Of a stretch of DNA of 64,000 nt, positions 40,153 to 50,021 are shown one piece after another. The DNA is from Bdellovibrionales bacterium (GTDB lineage: Bacteria; Bdellovibrionota; Bdellovibrionia; Bdellovibrionales; UBA1609). The notes under the pieces are model-generated. The model saw only the letters and a program-made list of their open reading frames with translations, did not search any database and was not told the origin of the DNA. The DNA lies in assembly GCA_020850475.1 (NCBI GenBank), contig JADZEO010000155.1, positions 20,339 to 84,338 of the forward strand, given 5' to 3'. Positions within the stretch are counted from its first letter, which is position 1. The number at the start of each line of letters is the position of its first letter. Made by a program: the position numbers and the translations under genes.

Positions 40153-41577
40153 CTAATCACTTACCTGTGGTGAATTCAGCATCTCATGCCCGCGTGACAA
40201 TCCCTGACGCGCAACCCATCTCAAATTAGGACGAGCACTGCTCTCCTCTAATTTGAGCTGGTCGGCGCTCAAGGTAGCCAAAATGTTTATAAAACCCATT
40301 AGGGCATGTTGAACATTATCGACTCTAATTACATTTTCAGAGTTGTTGGTGCGCACTCCGCCTCTTACGACTTGCGGATTGGGAACATAGAAAAGATCGT
40401 AGTCGTTTTTGTATTGTAGCTCCTGAATACTGCGAATCCCGCGTACCATCGCAATTTGGTAGGTCTTGGCCCTCTGTTTATCTTTCACCGCGGCCGCCAA
40501 GCGATAGGCATCAATGAGCCCTTCCAAATACACTCCCGTCGAAGAAGCGTGTGGAGGACCATAAGGATGGACGGGCGAAAAAAATTGTCCTCGCTCGTCA
40601 GCCAATACTCCACCCTGATCCCATTGTTGCATGGTGGTTACCAACCAATCGTTCATTTTAAAAATCGCCTTCTCCAAGCGACGATCTTTGGTTAATTTCC
40701 AAACCCGGTAGTAAGCCTGGGTGTGCCATGGCACAAAGGCGGGATTCCGTTCTCGTTGGTGGTAGACATTGTAGTAATAGTTAAAGGACAGCATGAATCG
40801 GCCGAACACCTCTTGATCATACTTTTCCTCCAAAAGTGCCGCCCACAATAGTAAAGCCTCACCCGGATAGAAGTTTTGGTTGTCATTTTGCGCCGACTGA
40901 TAATGCGTGCGGAAGGAACCATCGGGTTGCCACATTCTTAATATGCCCAACAACAGATTCTGGTACTGACGCGAGTATTGAGCCCGCAGTTTTGATTCGT
41001 GAATCGCCAAGGCGGCCAGCGCCATCGCTCCGAGCTTGCGCGAGCCCTCGAACTCAATCACCCCCACCCCGTCGATTTCCCGATAAAAGTTCTTAAAATT
41101 ATAGGCAAAATTGCGCTGGATTTTGTCCTGAAGCTCTTTGCGTTCTGGATGGGCGTTTGACCACCGCACCAGACTCACCGTCGCCATAAACTGGCGAATC
41201 ATGTTGTTTCCCTTACCCTCAAGGCCTTCGCTGGGCTGGTAAAGATAAACCATACGGCCATCGGGCTGAACGGACTTAAACAGCCAATGCGCCATCAGCT
41301 CGGCCGTTTGCCTGGTGGATTGTGGCGAAACCGCTTGTGGCTCGACGACTTGCTTACCTCTTAACAGAGACGCAATTTCAATGTTGTCGCCAACTCCTGG
41401 ACGGAGAGCAAATTCCTGAAAGGCCCATTTTTCACTGGTAAAGTTCAGCGGATCTTCCTGCTCCAGTTGGCTTTGCGCAAACTGATTAATGAGGGGATCC
41501 AAATCAAGATTTTGGGCAGTTAATTCGTGGGGACAAATCCAATGGAGGTTTTCTCCAGTCCCCAAGCGCGCCCCCAA
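40153..41577 (-). pseudogene. Alpha/alpha-toroid-type protein, C-terminal part after an in-frame TAA
   Basis: The frame continues that of 41596-41964 after a TAA; the only start, TTG 41577, has no ribosome site. The product (474 residues from that codon) has many helix pairs with aromatic motifs such as W-Q-P-D-G-S-F-R-T-H-Y and W-D-Q-G-G-V-L, typical of (alpha/alpha)6 toroids found in glycosidases, lyases and epimerases acting on polysaccharides. Catalytic residues cannot be assigned. Most likely the main part of one exported enzyme that is now interrupted. Confidence 0.7.
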
Positions 41578-41595
41578 CAGTCCGCGCCGAGTTCG

Positions 41596-41964
41596 TTATT
41601 GTCCTCGTTTTACTTCTCTTTCGGAATTCAACTCTTGCGGCAAGCATAAAATGACGAGACCCTCACCCTTCTGTTTGTTCATGAGTTGATGAAAGGCCTG
41701 TGCCAGCAAGGGGCGCAATTCACTCGAGCGCTCCGTCTTGGCTGACCACACGTTACGGCCTTGGCTCCAAAGTTTGACGACCGCTCCGCTATTGGTTTTC
41801 GACTGACTGGATTCGATCGCCCCTAAAATTTGCTTCCATGTGGTATCCGCGAGCGGAGTCGGCTGCCGCTGACTGGAGAATTCACACCCGCTCATCGCGA
41901 GCGCTAGGATTGGAATCGACACCGCACAGGCCAACCAAGAGCGCCACTGAAATTCGATTGTCAT
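41596..41964 (-). CDS. Lipoprotein N-terminal part of the interrupted toroid protein (122 aa)
   Basis: The ATG at 41964 has GGGGGAAG upstream. The signal peptide ends in the lipobox L-A-M-S-G-C. The mature part contains A-V-V-K-L-W-S-Q-G and E-G-L-V-I-L-C-L-P-Q, which read as the start of a domain that continues after the TAA (G-L-L-G-A-R-L-G-T-G). Ends at TAA 41596-41598. The pair 40153-41964 is best read as a single gene of about 600 codons split by one nonsense codon. Confidence 0.7.
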   Translation of the reverse strand: MTIEFQWRSWLACAVSIPILALAMSGCEFSSQRQPTPLADTTWKQILGAIESSQSKTNSGAVVKLWSQGRNVWSAKTERSSELRPLLAQAFHQLMNKQKGEGLVILCLPQELNSEREVKRGQ

Positions 41965-42080
41965 AGACTTCCCCCTGTCCATTAACTCAAATTCCCTAAG
42001 CAAAATCTCCACTGCCGCAAAAAAGTGGGTGCCTGGCCTGAGTAATGAACCAGGCACCCGGGTTTGGTTTCATCTCAAAG

Positions 42081-42548
42081 TTACGGACCACCACTTCCAT
42101 CACCATCGCCGCCACCGCTGCCGTCACCGTCACCGCCACCGTAGCAGATGGGGTTATCGGTACTCACCCATTGATTGAGGACTTTGTCCCAAACGGTGCA
42201 GGGGTAGAGATCTGGTGCCAGGTCTTGGCAAAATGCGGTGTAGCTCGCCAGAGTTTTTGCCCCGAGGCTCGTCACAAATTGAACGGTGATCCGCGCCTTA
42301 GCTCCGCCCTTTGCCCTGCAAGACTGGGTCAAAGAGTACACCAAGTTGCTAGCAAAGATCGATTTGCAGTGGGCTTCTAATGTGGATGGCATAAAAGTGT
42401 CGTCGTACTTTCGAAACGCCAAGTCAGTACTCGCTAGATTCTGATTTGACGAGTGCACCACTACCGTTCGACAGTAAGCATCGGCCGCCCAAGCCGTCGA
42501 AGCTGACAGGATCATCGAACCTATCAGAGCAACAAAATACTTCTTCAT
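42081..42548 (-). CDS. Exported hypothetical protein with Gly/Asp tail (155 aa)
   Basis: A signal peptide (cleavage near A-W-A-A-D) precedes a small domain with five Cys (probably disulfides). The C-terminus is a repeat: G-G-G-D-G-D-G-S-G twice, encoded by near-identical 27-base units. Such glycine/aspartate tails may bind calcium or act as flexible linkers. No family recognised. GGGGAA precedes the ATG. Confidence 0.75.
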   Translation of the reverse strand: MKKYFVALIGSMILSASTAWAADAYCRTVVVHSSNQNLASTDLAFRKYDDTFMPSTLEAHCKSIFASNLVYSLTQSCRAKGGAKARITVQFVTSLGAKTLASYTAFCQDLAPDLYPCTVWDKVLNQWVSTDNPICYGGGDGDGSGGGDGDGSGGP

Positions 42549-42743
42549 CTTAGTTCCCCCGTGTTTTGTTAGTGGGATGTTCTCCCATCGCTAATTTCCC
42601 ACCCCTACGCGACAGTCTTTGTCGTGTCGACCTGACCAAAAGTTTGGCGGAATCTGCAAATTCAAGGGGTTAACTTGGGACTTTGGTTGGTAGCCCTGCG
42701 GATATCATTAAATAATGAGACACTGGGTGCTACAATTTAACCC

Positions 42744-43631
42744 ATGCCTAAACAACCTGGAGATTTGAGCAAAGCCGGCCGCATGCTCCTCGTTTGGGAT
42801 GCGGTGAAATCTCTCGGACGTGCCTCGCCAGATGATGTGCTCAAAGCTGTTGCTCGACAAATGGATCTTCCCAGCGATGACAAAAATCTTCGGCGCAACA
42901 TTTATCGAGACCTCAAGAGCTTTTCTGACTCTGGCCAGCTGGGGGTCGAGTACTTCACACCCGATGGCGCCCCCATTACCCCCGACGAAGAAGGCAGCTT
43001 CGCGAATGTCCGAGTCGAGTATTTCATCCAAGAAGCGCAGGCCCGAGTTCCTGGCCACGGCCTACTTGAGGAGCGAGGGGGTTTGTTTGTCCCTTCCACG
43101 CAGCGAGACATTGGTTGGCGAATTCAAGTTTTGCAGCAGGATAACTTAAGTGGCTTTGTCAGTTTTATTTTCGAAACTCGCGATCACAGCTTTCTCAACC
43201 TTCAAGTGCCCCTCGCCGAACTGCCGGTCAAAGTGTTAATCGCCCGCGATCCGGGTGCGGAGAGCAAGCGCACCCCATTTGACGTGCTCAATGAAATTTT
43301 GGGACTCCGCTATGGCGTTCTTTACCTCAACAACCGCACTCTGAGTCGACCCGAAGGGAGCGGCAAGGTGGGGCACGCTTTGGTGGAAATCACTCGCGAC
43401 GGTAAAGCCGCGCGCATCACCGACCTAGGCTCAAAGTCCGGGACCTTTTGGGCTCCCTCCACTCCACGCTACGTGCAAGAAATCAACAAGTTGGGTCACT
43501 CCGACGCCACCCTGAGTCCCAACGCTAGCTTGTTTGGCCAAAACATTTCTTGGATCAAATTAAAGCCTGGCGAAGAGCAAAAACTCCCGCTCTTCATCCT
43601 CATGGGAGGCCTCCCCATGCTGGTGGGGTGA
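42744..43631 (+). CDS. Winged-helix and FHA-like domain protein (295 aa)
   Basis: The N-terminal 80 residues resemble a winged-helix DNA-binding domain (A-S-P-D-D-V-L-K-A-V-A-R-Q-M, then R-R-N-I-Y-R-D-L). The C-terminal 110 residues look like a forkhead-associated domain: N-R-T-L-S-R-P-E-G, H-A-L-V-E-I and the final D-L-G-S-K-S-G-T-F-W, close to the family's D-L-x-S-x-N-G-T. FHA domains bind phosphothreonine, so the protein may be a regulator controlled by Ser/Thr phosphorylation. No signal peptide. The ATG has no obvious strong ribosome site. Confidence 0.65.
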   Translation: MPKQPGDLSKAGRMLLVWDAVKSLGRASPDDVLKAVARQMDLPSDDKNLRRNIYRDLKSFSDSGQLGVEYFTPDGAPITPDEEGSFANVRVEYFIQEAQARVPGHGLLEERGGLFVPSTQRDIGWRIQVLQQDNLSGFVSFIFETRDHSFLNLQVPLAELPVKVLIARDPGAESKRTPFDVLNEILGLRYGVLYLNNRTLSRPEGSGKVGHALVEITRDGKAARITDLGSKSGTFWAPSTPRYVQEINKLGHSDATLSPNASLFGQNISWIKLKPGEEQKLPLFILMGGLPMLVG

Positions 43632-43777
43632 GCTGAATTAATTTCTTACCTGACTAGAGATTTTTTCACTGCGATGGCCGAGGCGCGTTTTAGCACCCAC
43701 CCGCTAAGCACGGAATTTGCTCGATCACACCTCAAAATGGGGACGACCGATCTAACGGTACGTGAGGTGAATTTTCG

Positions 43778-45028
43778 GTGAACTCACACATACTTTTATT
43801 TCTCCGCAGGACAATTCTGTGGAGCGTGACGATTTTGATTTGGCCTCTTCATCAGGCCTTGGCCATTGAGACAACCCTGGTCCTCCCGAAGGCCGTGCGC
43901 TCAATCCAAGTTCGCCACGGCAACTACCAAGGACTCGACGCTCGCTTTACTGACAGTGGAGAGCTTCACTCTCTCTCTGACCTCTACTCGATTGAGCTCA
44001 ACGCCAAAAACCTCGTGCAACTGGAACCTGCGGCCCGGGATCTCGTGCAGCTGCTCAACCAATACAGTAGCTTTCAACTCGGCGACCAACTGCACTTGGG
44101 CAAGATCAACATTTCGCTTGAGCCAGAAATCAAATACACCCTGCCTGTTCTTCTGTATGGTGTCTCATCAAAGTGGACCGTGGGCTTCGCTGTTCCGGTG
44201 ATCGAGTACTCCCACCGCTTGTCGGTTTCGCATTCGGCTGGCAACCTCGAACAAATTCGATCTCAGGTTGCAGGCTCCGTTGGGGAAGTCGATGCGGCGC
44301 TGGCTCGCCTCAACACCGATTACGCTCAAGTCTTTTATCAAACTCTCGCGGCCAAAGGCTATCGACCGGTGGGCAGTCATCCCGAGCAATTCGTTGGTGA
44401 TGTGCAACTTATTAGTGCTTATCACCTCGGCTCCTATGAGGGTCTCAGCCAGACCCTCAGGATGTACTTGTCACTTCCGACGGGCCCTCAGCCCGATCCG
44501 GATGAGCTCACTGCCCTCGAAGGCCTCCACCACTGGGGGCTCAAAGGTTCGCTCATCACCGAAATGCTCTTGGCGCCTTCGCGCAAGTTCATCGGTATTG
44601 CCAGCTACCAAGCCATCGCTCCGCGCGAGCGAGTTCGGCGGGTGCCCTTAAGTGCAAGCGACCGACTGCCCGACGCCAGTCAAAAAATGAAAATAACCGA
44701 AGACACTGGTGATACCCTCGCTCTTGCAGCAGGGATTTCACAGAATTTTGGCACCTATTGGTCGGCCGCCGCGGCCTACCAATATGAATACAAGTTTGCT
44801 GATCAAATTGCAGGTGTCGCCAGTGACCGCGCCCAGTTCCTAGAGGCCCACACCGAAAAAAATGCACATCTTGCACGGCTTGAAGCCACTTACAGTACGG
44901 TTAATGCCTACCAGCTCGGACGCGCATCGATTCCCTGGTCCGTCAGTTACGAAGTCGCAAGTGTTTTATCGGGACACAATGTCGAGTCATCGGTCCTCCA
45001 TGAAATTGGCTTGTATCTTTATTTTTGA
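43778..45028 (+). CDS. Putative outer-membrane beta-barrel protein (416 aa)
   Basis: GTG start with GAGGTGA upstream. A signal peptide (cleavage near A-L-A-I-E) is followed by alternating amphipathic strands, such as Y-T-L-P-V-L-L-Y-G-V-S and W-S-A-A-A-A-Y-Q-Y-E-Y-K-F. The last residues, G-L-Y-L-Y-F, form the typical C-terminal beta signal ending in Phe. Substrate unknown. The next gene starts 10 bases downstream, so the two probably form an operon. Confidence 0.7.
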   Translation: MNSHILLFLRRTILWSVTILIWPLHQALAIETTLVLPKAVRSIQVRHGNYQGLDARFTDSGELHSLSDLYSIELNAKNLVQLEPAARDLVQLLNQYSSFQLGDQLHLGKINISLEPEIKYTLPVLLYGVSSKWTVGFAVPVIEYSHRLSVSHSAGNLEQIRSQVAGSVGEVDAALARLNTDYAQVFYQTLAAKGYRPVGSHPEQFVGDVQLISAYHLGSYEGLSQTLRMYLSLPTGPQPDPDELTALEGLHHWGLKGSLITEMLLAPSRKFIGIASYQAIAPRERVRRVPLSASDRLPDASQKMKITEDTGDTLALAAGISQNFGTYWSAAAAYQYEYKFADQIAGVASDRAQFLEAHTEKNAHLARLEATYSTVNAYQLGRASIPWSVSYEVASVLSGHNVESSVLHEIGLYLYF

Positions 45029-45038
45029 GGCATGAAGC

Positions 45039-47504
45039 GTGAAACGTAGACTCAAATTTACTTTGCTGGCGGGATTCTTGGTGTTTAGTGGAGCCTGCGC
45101 TCGCCCGCAATTTGACGGCCCACCAAGGATTCCACAAGTCGCCTCACCACAGGTGATCGAGCACATGGATACTTCGGATCAAAGACCGCTCGAGTTGACC
45201 CTTCCCGCAGGCGAATACTCCAGTGGGGACTTATTTTTGCTCCTGACGATGAATGGCGCCCGAGGCAAAACTGCCGCGGAGACCCCTCGGGCCATCATCG
45301 AGGCATTTTACAGCGGCAAGGGGACACATTCCTCAGTCCGCTTGAGTCGCAGCCCCTACGCCGACTTTCTCATCGAAAACACCCGCAACCCATTTGTCAT
45401 GAACACCTACAACCTCGACGAACAACGCGACGGCCAATTACTCAACGTGCGGCTGCTCTTACAGCGGCGGTCCTGGTACCTCAAACAAGCCCATGAAAAT
45501 CTGACGGCCCCAGAACTGTTCGGCATTGCCGACCGGTATCTGAATGAAACCCGCCAAGACTTGGCCATCGGGCGCTTGGAGCCGAAGATCCGCGAGGGAA
45601 TTATTGCGGGACTCGACAAAATTCAATTCGAACTCTTTCAGCCGGCCAAGCAGCGTCTCGATGATTTTGAAAACGCCCGGCAACTCCCTGATCTCCTGAA
45701 GATCCTCCATCAACTGATTTCGGAAATGGGTATCAAACTGGAAGTGGAGACCGAGGAACAATTCGCTGTGGCTGAACGCTTTGCTGGACTCCTCAACGCC
45801 ACGACGAACACTCGAGCCGGTCTCACTCTCTTAGTCGAGGTGTGGGACCAACTTCCAGAGGTCCAACGAGAGCAGATATTCCTTCAGGCTTCACCGGATT
45901 TTTATAAGTTCATGAAGACCTCAACCGTCGAGGAACGCACCTGCCTTAAATCCGGCCCTTGCAACGGGCTCGGCACTAAAATTGCCAAACATCTCTTTAT
46001 CCTGCCCGCCATTGAGCAATATGGCGTTGAGCGCCTCCGTAGCGAAATTCAAACTGAAGTACTCAAGACCATGAAGGCCGGCGTGCGACGCGTATTGCGC
46101 GAATCTCTGGTCGACCGTCCTCGTCGCCTCAACGCGGAAATCCGTGCCGAAGTCGAGCAGGAGTACAGTCGTATCGCTGGGTACACCCAAGACTACTCTC
46201 AATTCGTGCGCAAAGAGCTCGACGGATGGTTTGCCAAACAATTCAAATCAAACCTCGCCCCCGCTCTTGAGGTGGACCGCGTAAAGGTGGAGACAACCCC
46301 CTCGCGGTTGCGAATGGAAGGGATTGCTGACGAACGTGGACGTCTCGTCGTTAGTGCCGATACTTTCGGAAAAGTGCTCGCCGCGATTGGAGGGCCAGTG
46401 TCGGTTCCGGGTATTGCTCGAAAGATGAGCGAGCAACAACGCCTCCTGTTGTGGGGCCTAACCCGATTTAATCAAATTGTCGGTTTCGAATCTTGGCTAA
46501 CGACCCACCAACAGTTGTCATTTTTCCCGCACAAAAGTTCGCTCGTCGAAGGCAATAGCTTAAGCCGTCGCAGTCATGCGGCGTCCTTGGATGTTGGTGC
46601 TCAAGCCAGCTTGCTTCAAGGCTTTGTCGCCACCGCTCGCTATGCACGTGACTGGGATCCCCACCCTCGCCGCTTGGCGATTGACGGGACCCTTCTCAAA
46701 GAGCTGATGCCTCGCCTACCCAGTGACTCCTTGCAGGTGCCGGCCTTTTCGGGCGAAGTGCTCCTGGCCAAAGCCCTCTACAACGCCAGTCTCATCCTCA
46801 CTCAATTGAAAGCTCCAGGCACGCCGCTGTTTCAAGTCTGCCCGGATCGTCGCGTGCGCTTTTTCGATAGCGCCACTGCCTGCTCAAGCCTTTCGTCAAT
46901 CGTCGGGCTTGCCAATGTGGTCGAAGGTCTTCGCCAAACCAAGAATCAGACCCAAGATGTGGCACGCTTTCTCATCGGCGTTTTGGATTTTCTCGAGTTT
47001 GCAGAACAAGAATTGCCGCAAACGCGATCTCCCTACTTGCTGCAAACCCGAATTCCCAACCGCCCCCCGGCGGCTGAAGAGTTGAAGTTGGCCCTACCTG
47101 AACTCAAGCAATTGGCGATTGGGCTCACTCACTTTCTCGGCAGCGAGGCCCTCACCAGCCAAGGCGAAGTATTGGCGACTTTTTCAATCGCTGGGAGCGG
47201 CGGAAGTCGGCCAACTCACGATTTGTCCTCCCAACTCATAGGTCTTGAAGCCCTCTCGCGCGCGGCTCGCTATTTTAATGTCGCCGTCTACCGTCGCTCG
47301 GCAATGAGTGCCTACTCCTATCTCAATCGTCAATTTTGGGATGCTCGACGAGGATTTTATCAAGGTTCAACAGCCACCCCGACTTGGCTTGAAGGTTACC
47401 GAGTGTGGCAAGCCCTGCGAAGCTTTCGACCCTTGCTCAGTGAGCCTCGCGATCAAGCCCGGGTGGATGCACTGCTGACGCGAATCACACCCGACAAACA
47501 ATAG
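45039..47504 (+). CDS. Large lipoprotein of unknown function (821 aa)
   Basis: GTG start; GAGG lies about 8 bases upstream. The signal peptide ends in the lipobox F-S-G-A-C. The long helical central part (about residues 100-480) is rich in charged heptads, and the C-terminal part from about 480 has repeated helix pairs with aromatic ends, e.g. Y-L-N-R-Q-F-W-D-A-R-R-G-F-Y-Q, similar in style to the toroid of 40153-41577. I recognise no family. It may work with the outer-membrane protein before it. Confidence 0.75.
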   Translation: MKRRLKFTLLAGFLVFSGACARPQFDGPPRIPQVASPQVIEHMDTSDQRPLELTLPAGEYSSGDLFLLLTMNGARGKTAAETPRAIIEAFYSGKGTHSSVRLSRSPYADFLIENTRNPFVMNTYNLDEQRDGQLLNVRLLLQRRSWYLKQAHENLTAPELFGIADRYLNETRQDLAIGRLEPKIREGIIAGLDKIQFELFQPAKQRLDDFENARQLPDLLKILHQLISEMGIKLEVETEEQFAVAERFAGLLNATTNTRAGLTLLVEVWDQLPEVQREQIFLQASPDFYKFMKTSTVEERTCLKSGPCNGLGTKIAKHLFILPAIEQYGVERLRSEIQTEVLKTMKAGVRRVLRESLVDRPRRLNAEIRAEVEQEYSRIAGYTQDYSQFVRKELDGWFAKQFKSNLAPALEVDRVKVETTPSRLRMEGIADERGRLVVSADTFGKVLAAIGGPVSVPGIARKMSEQQRLLLWGLTRFNQIVGFESWLTTHQQLSFFPHKSSLVEGNSLSRRSHAASLDVGAQASLLQGFVATARYARDWDPHPRRLAIDGTLLKELMPRLPSDSLQVPAFSGEVLLAKALYNASLILTQLKAPGTPLFQVCPDRRVRFFDSATACSSLSSIVGLANVVEGLRQTKNQTQDVARFLIGVLDFLEFAEQELPQTRSPYLLQTRIPNRPPAAEELKLALPELKQLAIGLTHFLGSEALTSQGEVLATFSIAGSGGSRPTHDLSSQLIGLEALSRAARYFNVAVYRRSAMSAYSYLNRQFWDARRGFYQGSTATPTWLEGYRVWQALRSFRPLLSEPRDQARVDALLTRITPDKQ

Positions 47505-47553
47505 GATGATTGAACGAGCCCCAACTTGTGAACCTTGGTCACAGGAGATCGGA

Positions 47554-48840
47554 CTAGGGATTTCTCACACAGTCGAGAAACCGCACCTTAATCATATTGC
47601 CAACCACGGTCGGCTGAAATTCCGCTTGCAAGTCCACATTGGCGGCCGGCGGTGGGACCACTTCAAAGTCCGTGACTTGCAAGGCGCTCAAAGAGCGGGC
47701 GGAGAAACCCAGCTCACTATATTTTGCTTGGGTGCCGGCATCACTTTGTGCGGTGAGAGCTATCTGACCACCGTCGGCCAGAATCATTCCGTACTTCTGT
47801 AAGGCCCGGGCCACCACCTGGGCACTGGCGGAAAGTCCACTCAAGTTGTAACTGGCCTTGAGGCGCAAGCGTGAACCATACGGAATCCCCGGTTCGTCAT
47901 TGCCGTTGGCTTGTGGTGCCTCGCTCAAATCCGTAGTCGGAGCCGGTGCCCACCCCGCACAATTGCTAGGCCCCGTCGTGTGGGTCGCAGGTCGCACGTA
48001 AGTCCGGCAAGCAATTCGGGGATTGGGTAAGATCAAACGAATGGCGTGGTTGATACTGCCCGCTTTGATTTCGTCGGCGTTAAACAAGAGCGCACCAATG
48101 GACAAACCTCCCGCATCAGCGCTCGTGCACACATCGCCTCGGAGCGAGGCCGTCCAGGTCTTGGCAAAGGGCCAAATTGCGATTGACCCATCTCCGGCGG
48201 TGGACAAGGTCGAACCGATGGCGTGGGCACGATACACTTCAAATAATTGTCGGCTCACGGGATCAAGCACCAAGTAGTGACAGTCCCCATCATCGCAACT
48301 TCGCCCTTCACTACTTTCGAATCCCAGCGCCGACCCGGCCGGTGGTGCTGGCATAGTTGACGGAATGTCAGAGTCAGGTAAAAGCCAATTAGGATCGTTG
48401 GGATTGAGAGTAAACTGCGCGGTATTTCCGGCTGTCACCGTCAGCACATCAATCGAGGTATCCACCTGAAAAATGTTAGAGTTACCCCAGCCTCCGCGCG
48501 CGGCCAGACCATTGATCAAATGATCTGAATAATTTTTTTGCGCTGGAGTTAGCGCGATCTGCCCCACTTCTTGATTGAAATACTGGTTGCAAGAAAAATT
48601 TTTGGCCACGCCACTCGACGTGGCACACCCACCCGCTCCCCCGGAACCTCCGCCACCTGAGCCACTGCCTCCCGGAGGTCCTCCTGTCGGAGGTGTGCTG
48701 CCAGGAGGATCCCCTCCCAATGGCGAGCCATTTTGTTGTTGTGATTCACTCGTCTTGGTTTTGAATTCGCTGGAACAGTTTTGAAAGAAGAAAACCATTC
48801 CCAAGGTAACCACGGCAATGGGTATGAGATGTCTCATCAT
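47554..48840 (-). CDS. Lipoprotein with F-Q-N-C lipobox (428 aa)
   Basis: The start is the tandem ATG-ATG at 48840/48837 with GGGGGAA upstream. The signal peptide ends F-F-F-Q-N-C, the same variant lipobox as in the lipoprotein at 1881-3272. A Gly/Pro/Ser-rich linker (about residues 35-75) leads to a globular domain with ten or so Cys (G-R-S-C-D-D-G-D-C-H). The protein resembles large surface lipoproteins, possibly with a cytochrome- or lectin-like fold, but no family is clear. Confidence 0.72.
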   Translation of the reverse strand: MMRHLIPIAVVTLGMVFFFQNCSSEFKTKTSESQQQNGSPLGGDPPGSTPPTGGPPGGSGSGGGGSGGAGGCATSSGVAKNFSCNQYFNQEVGQIALTPAQKNYSDHLINGLAARGGWGNSNIFQVDTSIDVLTVTAGNTAQFTLNPNDPNWLLPDSDIPSTMPAPPAGSALGFESSEGRSCDDGDCHYLVLDPVSRQLFEVYRAHAIGSTLSTAGDGSIAIWPFAKTWTASLRGDVCTSADAGGLSIGALLFNADEIKAGSINHAIRLILPNPRIACRTYVRPATHTTGPSNCAGWAPAPTTDLSEAPQANGNDEPGIPYGSRLRLKASYNLSGLSASAQVVARALQKYGMILADGGQIALTAQSDAGTQAKYSELGFSARSLSALQVTDFEVVPPPAANVDLQAEFQPTVVGNMIKVRFLDCVRNP

Positions 48841-48979
48841 GTGACGTTCCCCCGGCCAGCAAATGTCCCTTAACCCCAGTGCAGTCATAAGAAAGCAAAG
48901 GTAAGGCCGTTCCCCTACTGGGTACGACCTCGGGCAGATGTTAGGGCTTTGACGATGTCAAAATGATGAGCAATTCGAT

Positions 48980-49783
48980 TTATCGCCAAAAATCTTGAAT
49001 GGTCTGAGTCAAGGGATCGCTCGCAAACTCACTCGGAATCTGCAAGTGATTCATCATCTTTTGAGACTCTGCCATCATGATCAAGGCACTCAGGGGCGCG
49101 AGATTGTAGGCCACCTGGAGGTGGGCGTTGCCATTTTGAACCGTGGCCAGGGCATTCACCACCTGGGTCCGCGCCGGATCTATCGCTTGGTGATTGTCGT
49201 AGCCTGGAATCATTGGACTGTTGGTAGAAAAATTGAAGTGGTGGACCACGTTGCTCGGCACTCGAGTGACATCCACACCAGATAAAAAGTCATAGGAGGA
49301 ATATGAGATAAATAAGTCGACGGTGATACCCGCTTGGGCCAAACAATGTGCCGTCTTCGTCGCACCCGCAACTCCATAGCTGTGTCCAATCAACACAAAC
49401 TTGGCACCGACTGTTCGCTTTAGGGAGTCGCAGGCCTCGCTCCAACTAGTATGGTGAATGGCGGAACTCTGTAGAGCCACACCACTTTGGTTAAAGAGTT
49501 GCTGGGCCATCCAAATCACCCGATCCCCGGCCTCAGGGATATTGACGGCATCCGTGGGTGAGCCGCGAAAGTACACCAGGGCAAAGGAGTCGCTAAGTGG
49601 TGAGCTCGTCTTCGAGCGAGATTTTTCAATCAGTTGGGCGATCTTGGAAACCGCTAGATGATCTTCACTACCCGGTTGCCAGTCCCCCGCTTGCGAAGTC
49701 ACCGTCGTCAAAAGAATGATGGCAAAGAATCCGCTCGACAAAAAAATGTTCTTCAGTTGCTTGGCACCTTGCTGGTGATTCAT
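48980..49783 (-). CDS. Exported alpha/beta-hydrolase-like protein (267 aa)
   Basis: A signal peptide (cleavage near S-Q-A-G-D) is followed by an alpha/beta fold with the nucleophile elbow F-V-L-I-G-H-S-Y-G (G-x-S-x-G) near residue 133. A later acidic residue (L-F-I-S-Y-S-S-Y-D) and H-H-F-N-F might complete a lipase or esterase triad. Substrate unknown. Confidence 0.72.
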   Translation of the reverse strand: MNHQQGAKQLKNIFLSSGFFAIILLTTVTSQAGDWQPGSEDHLAVSKIAQLIEKSRSKTSSPLSDSFALVYFRGSPTDAVNIPEAGDRVIWMAQQLFNQSGVALQSSAIHHTSWSEACDSLKRTVGAKFVLIGHSYGVAGATKTAHCLAQAGITVDLFISYSSYDFLSGVDVTRVPSNVVHHFNFSTNSPMIPGYDNHQAIDPARTQVVNALATVQNGNAHLQVAYNLAPLSALIMMAESQKMMNHLQIPSEFASDPLTQTIQDFWR

Positions 49784-50021
49784 AGACCCCCCGGTCAGCC
49801 GCAGTTGATTTGTCTCGATGGCCTGTCATTACGATCCACGGATCGGGTTCCGCTGTCACCCCCCTCGCGGCGCATCTTCACACAATTTGTGAAATCTTAT
49901 CCATCCCCTGATGACCTCCAGCCTGCACCAAATGTGATGGAAAACTTGTAACGCAGATCACCATGAATTGTCCGAATCCCTACAGCCTCATAGGGTACGC
50001 CATAATCATGGGGGGTTAAGA

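Noticed and set aside
42099..42144. Tandem short repeat resembling a CRISPR or minisatellite
   Set aside because: It is the coding repeat for the Gly/Asp tail of the protein at 42081-42548; there are no spacers.
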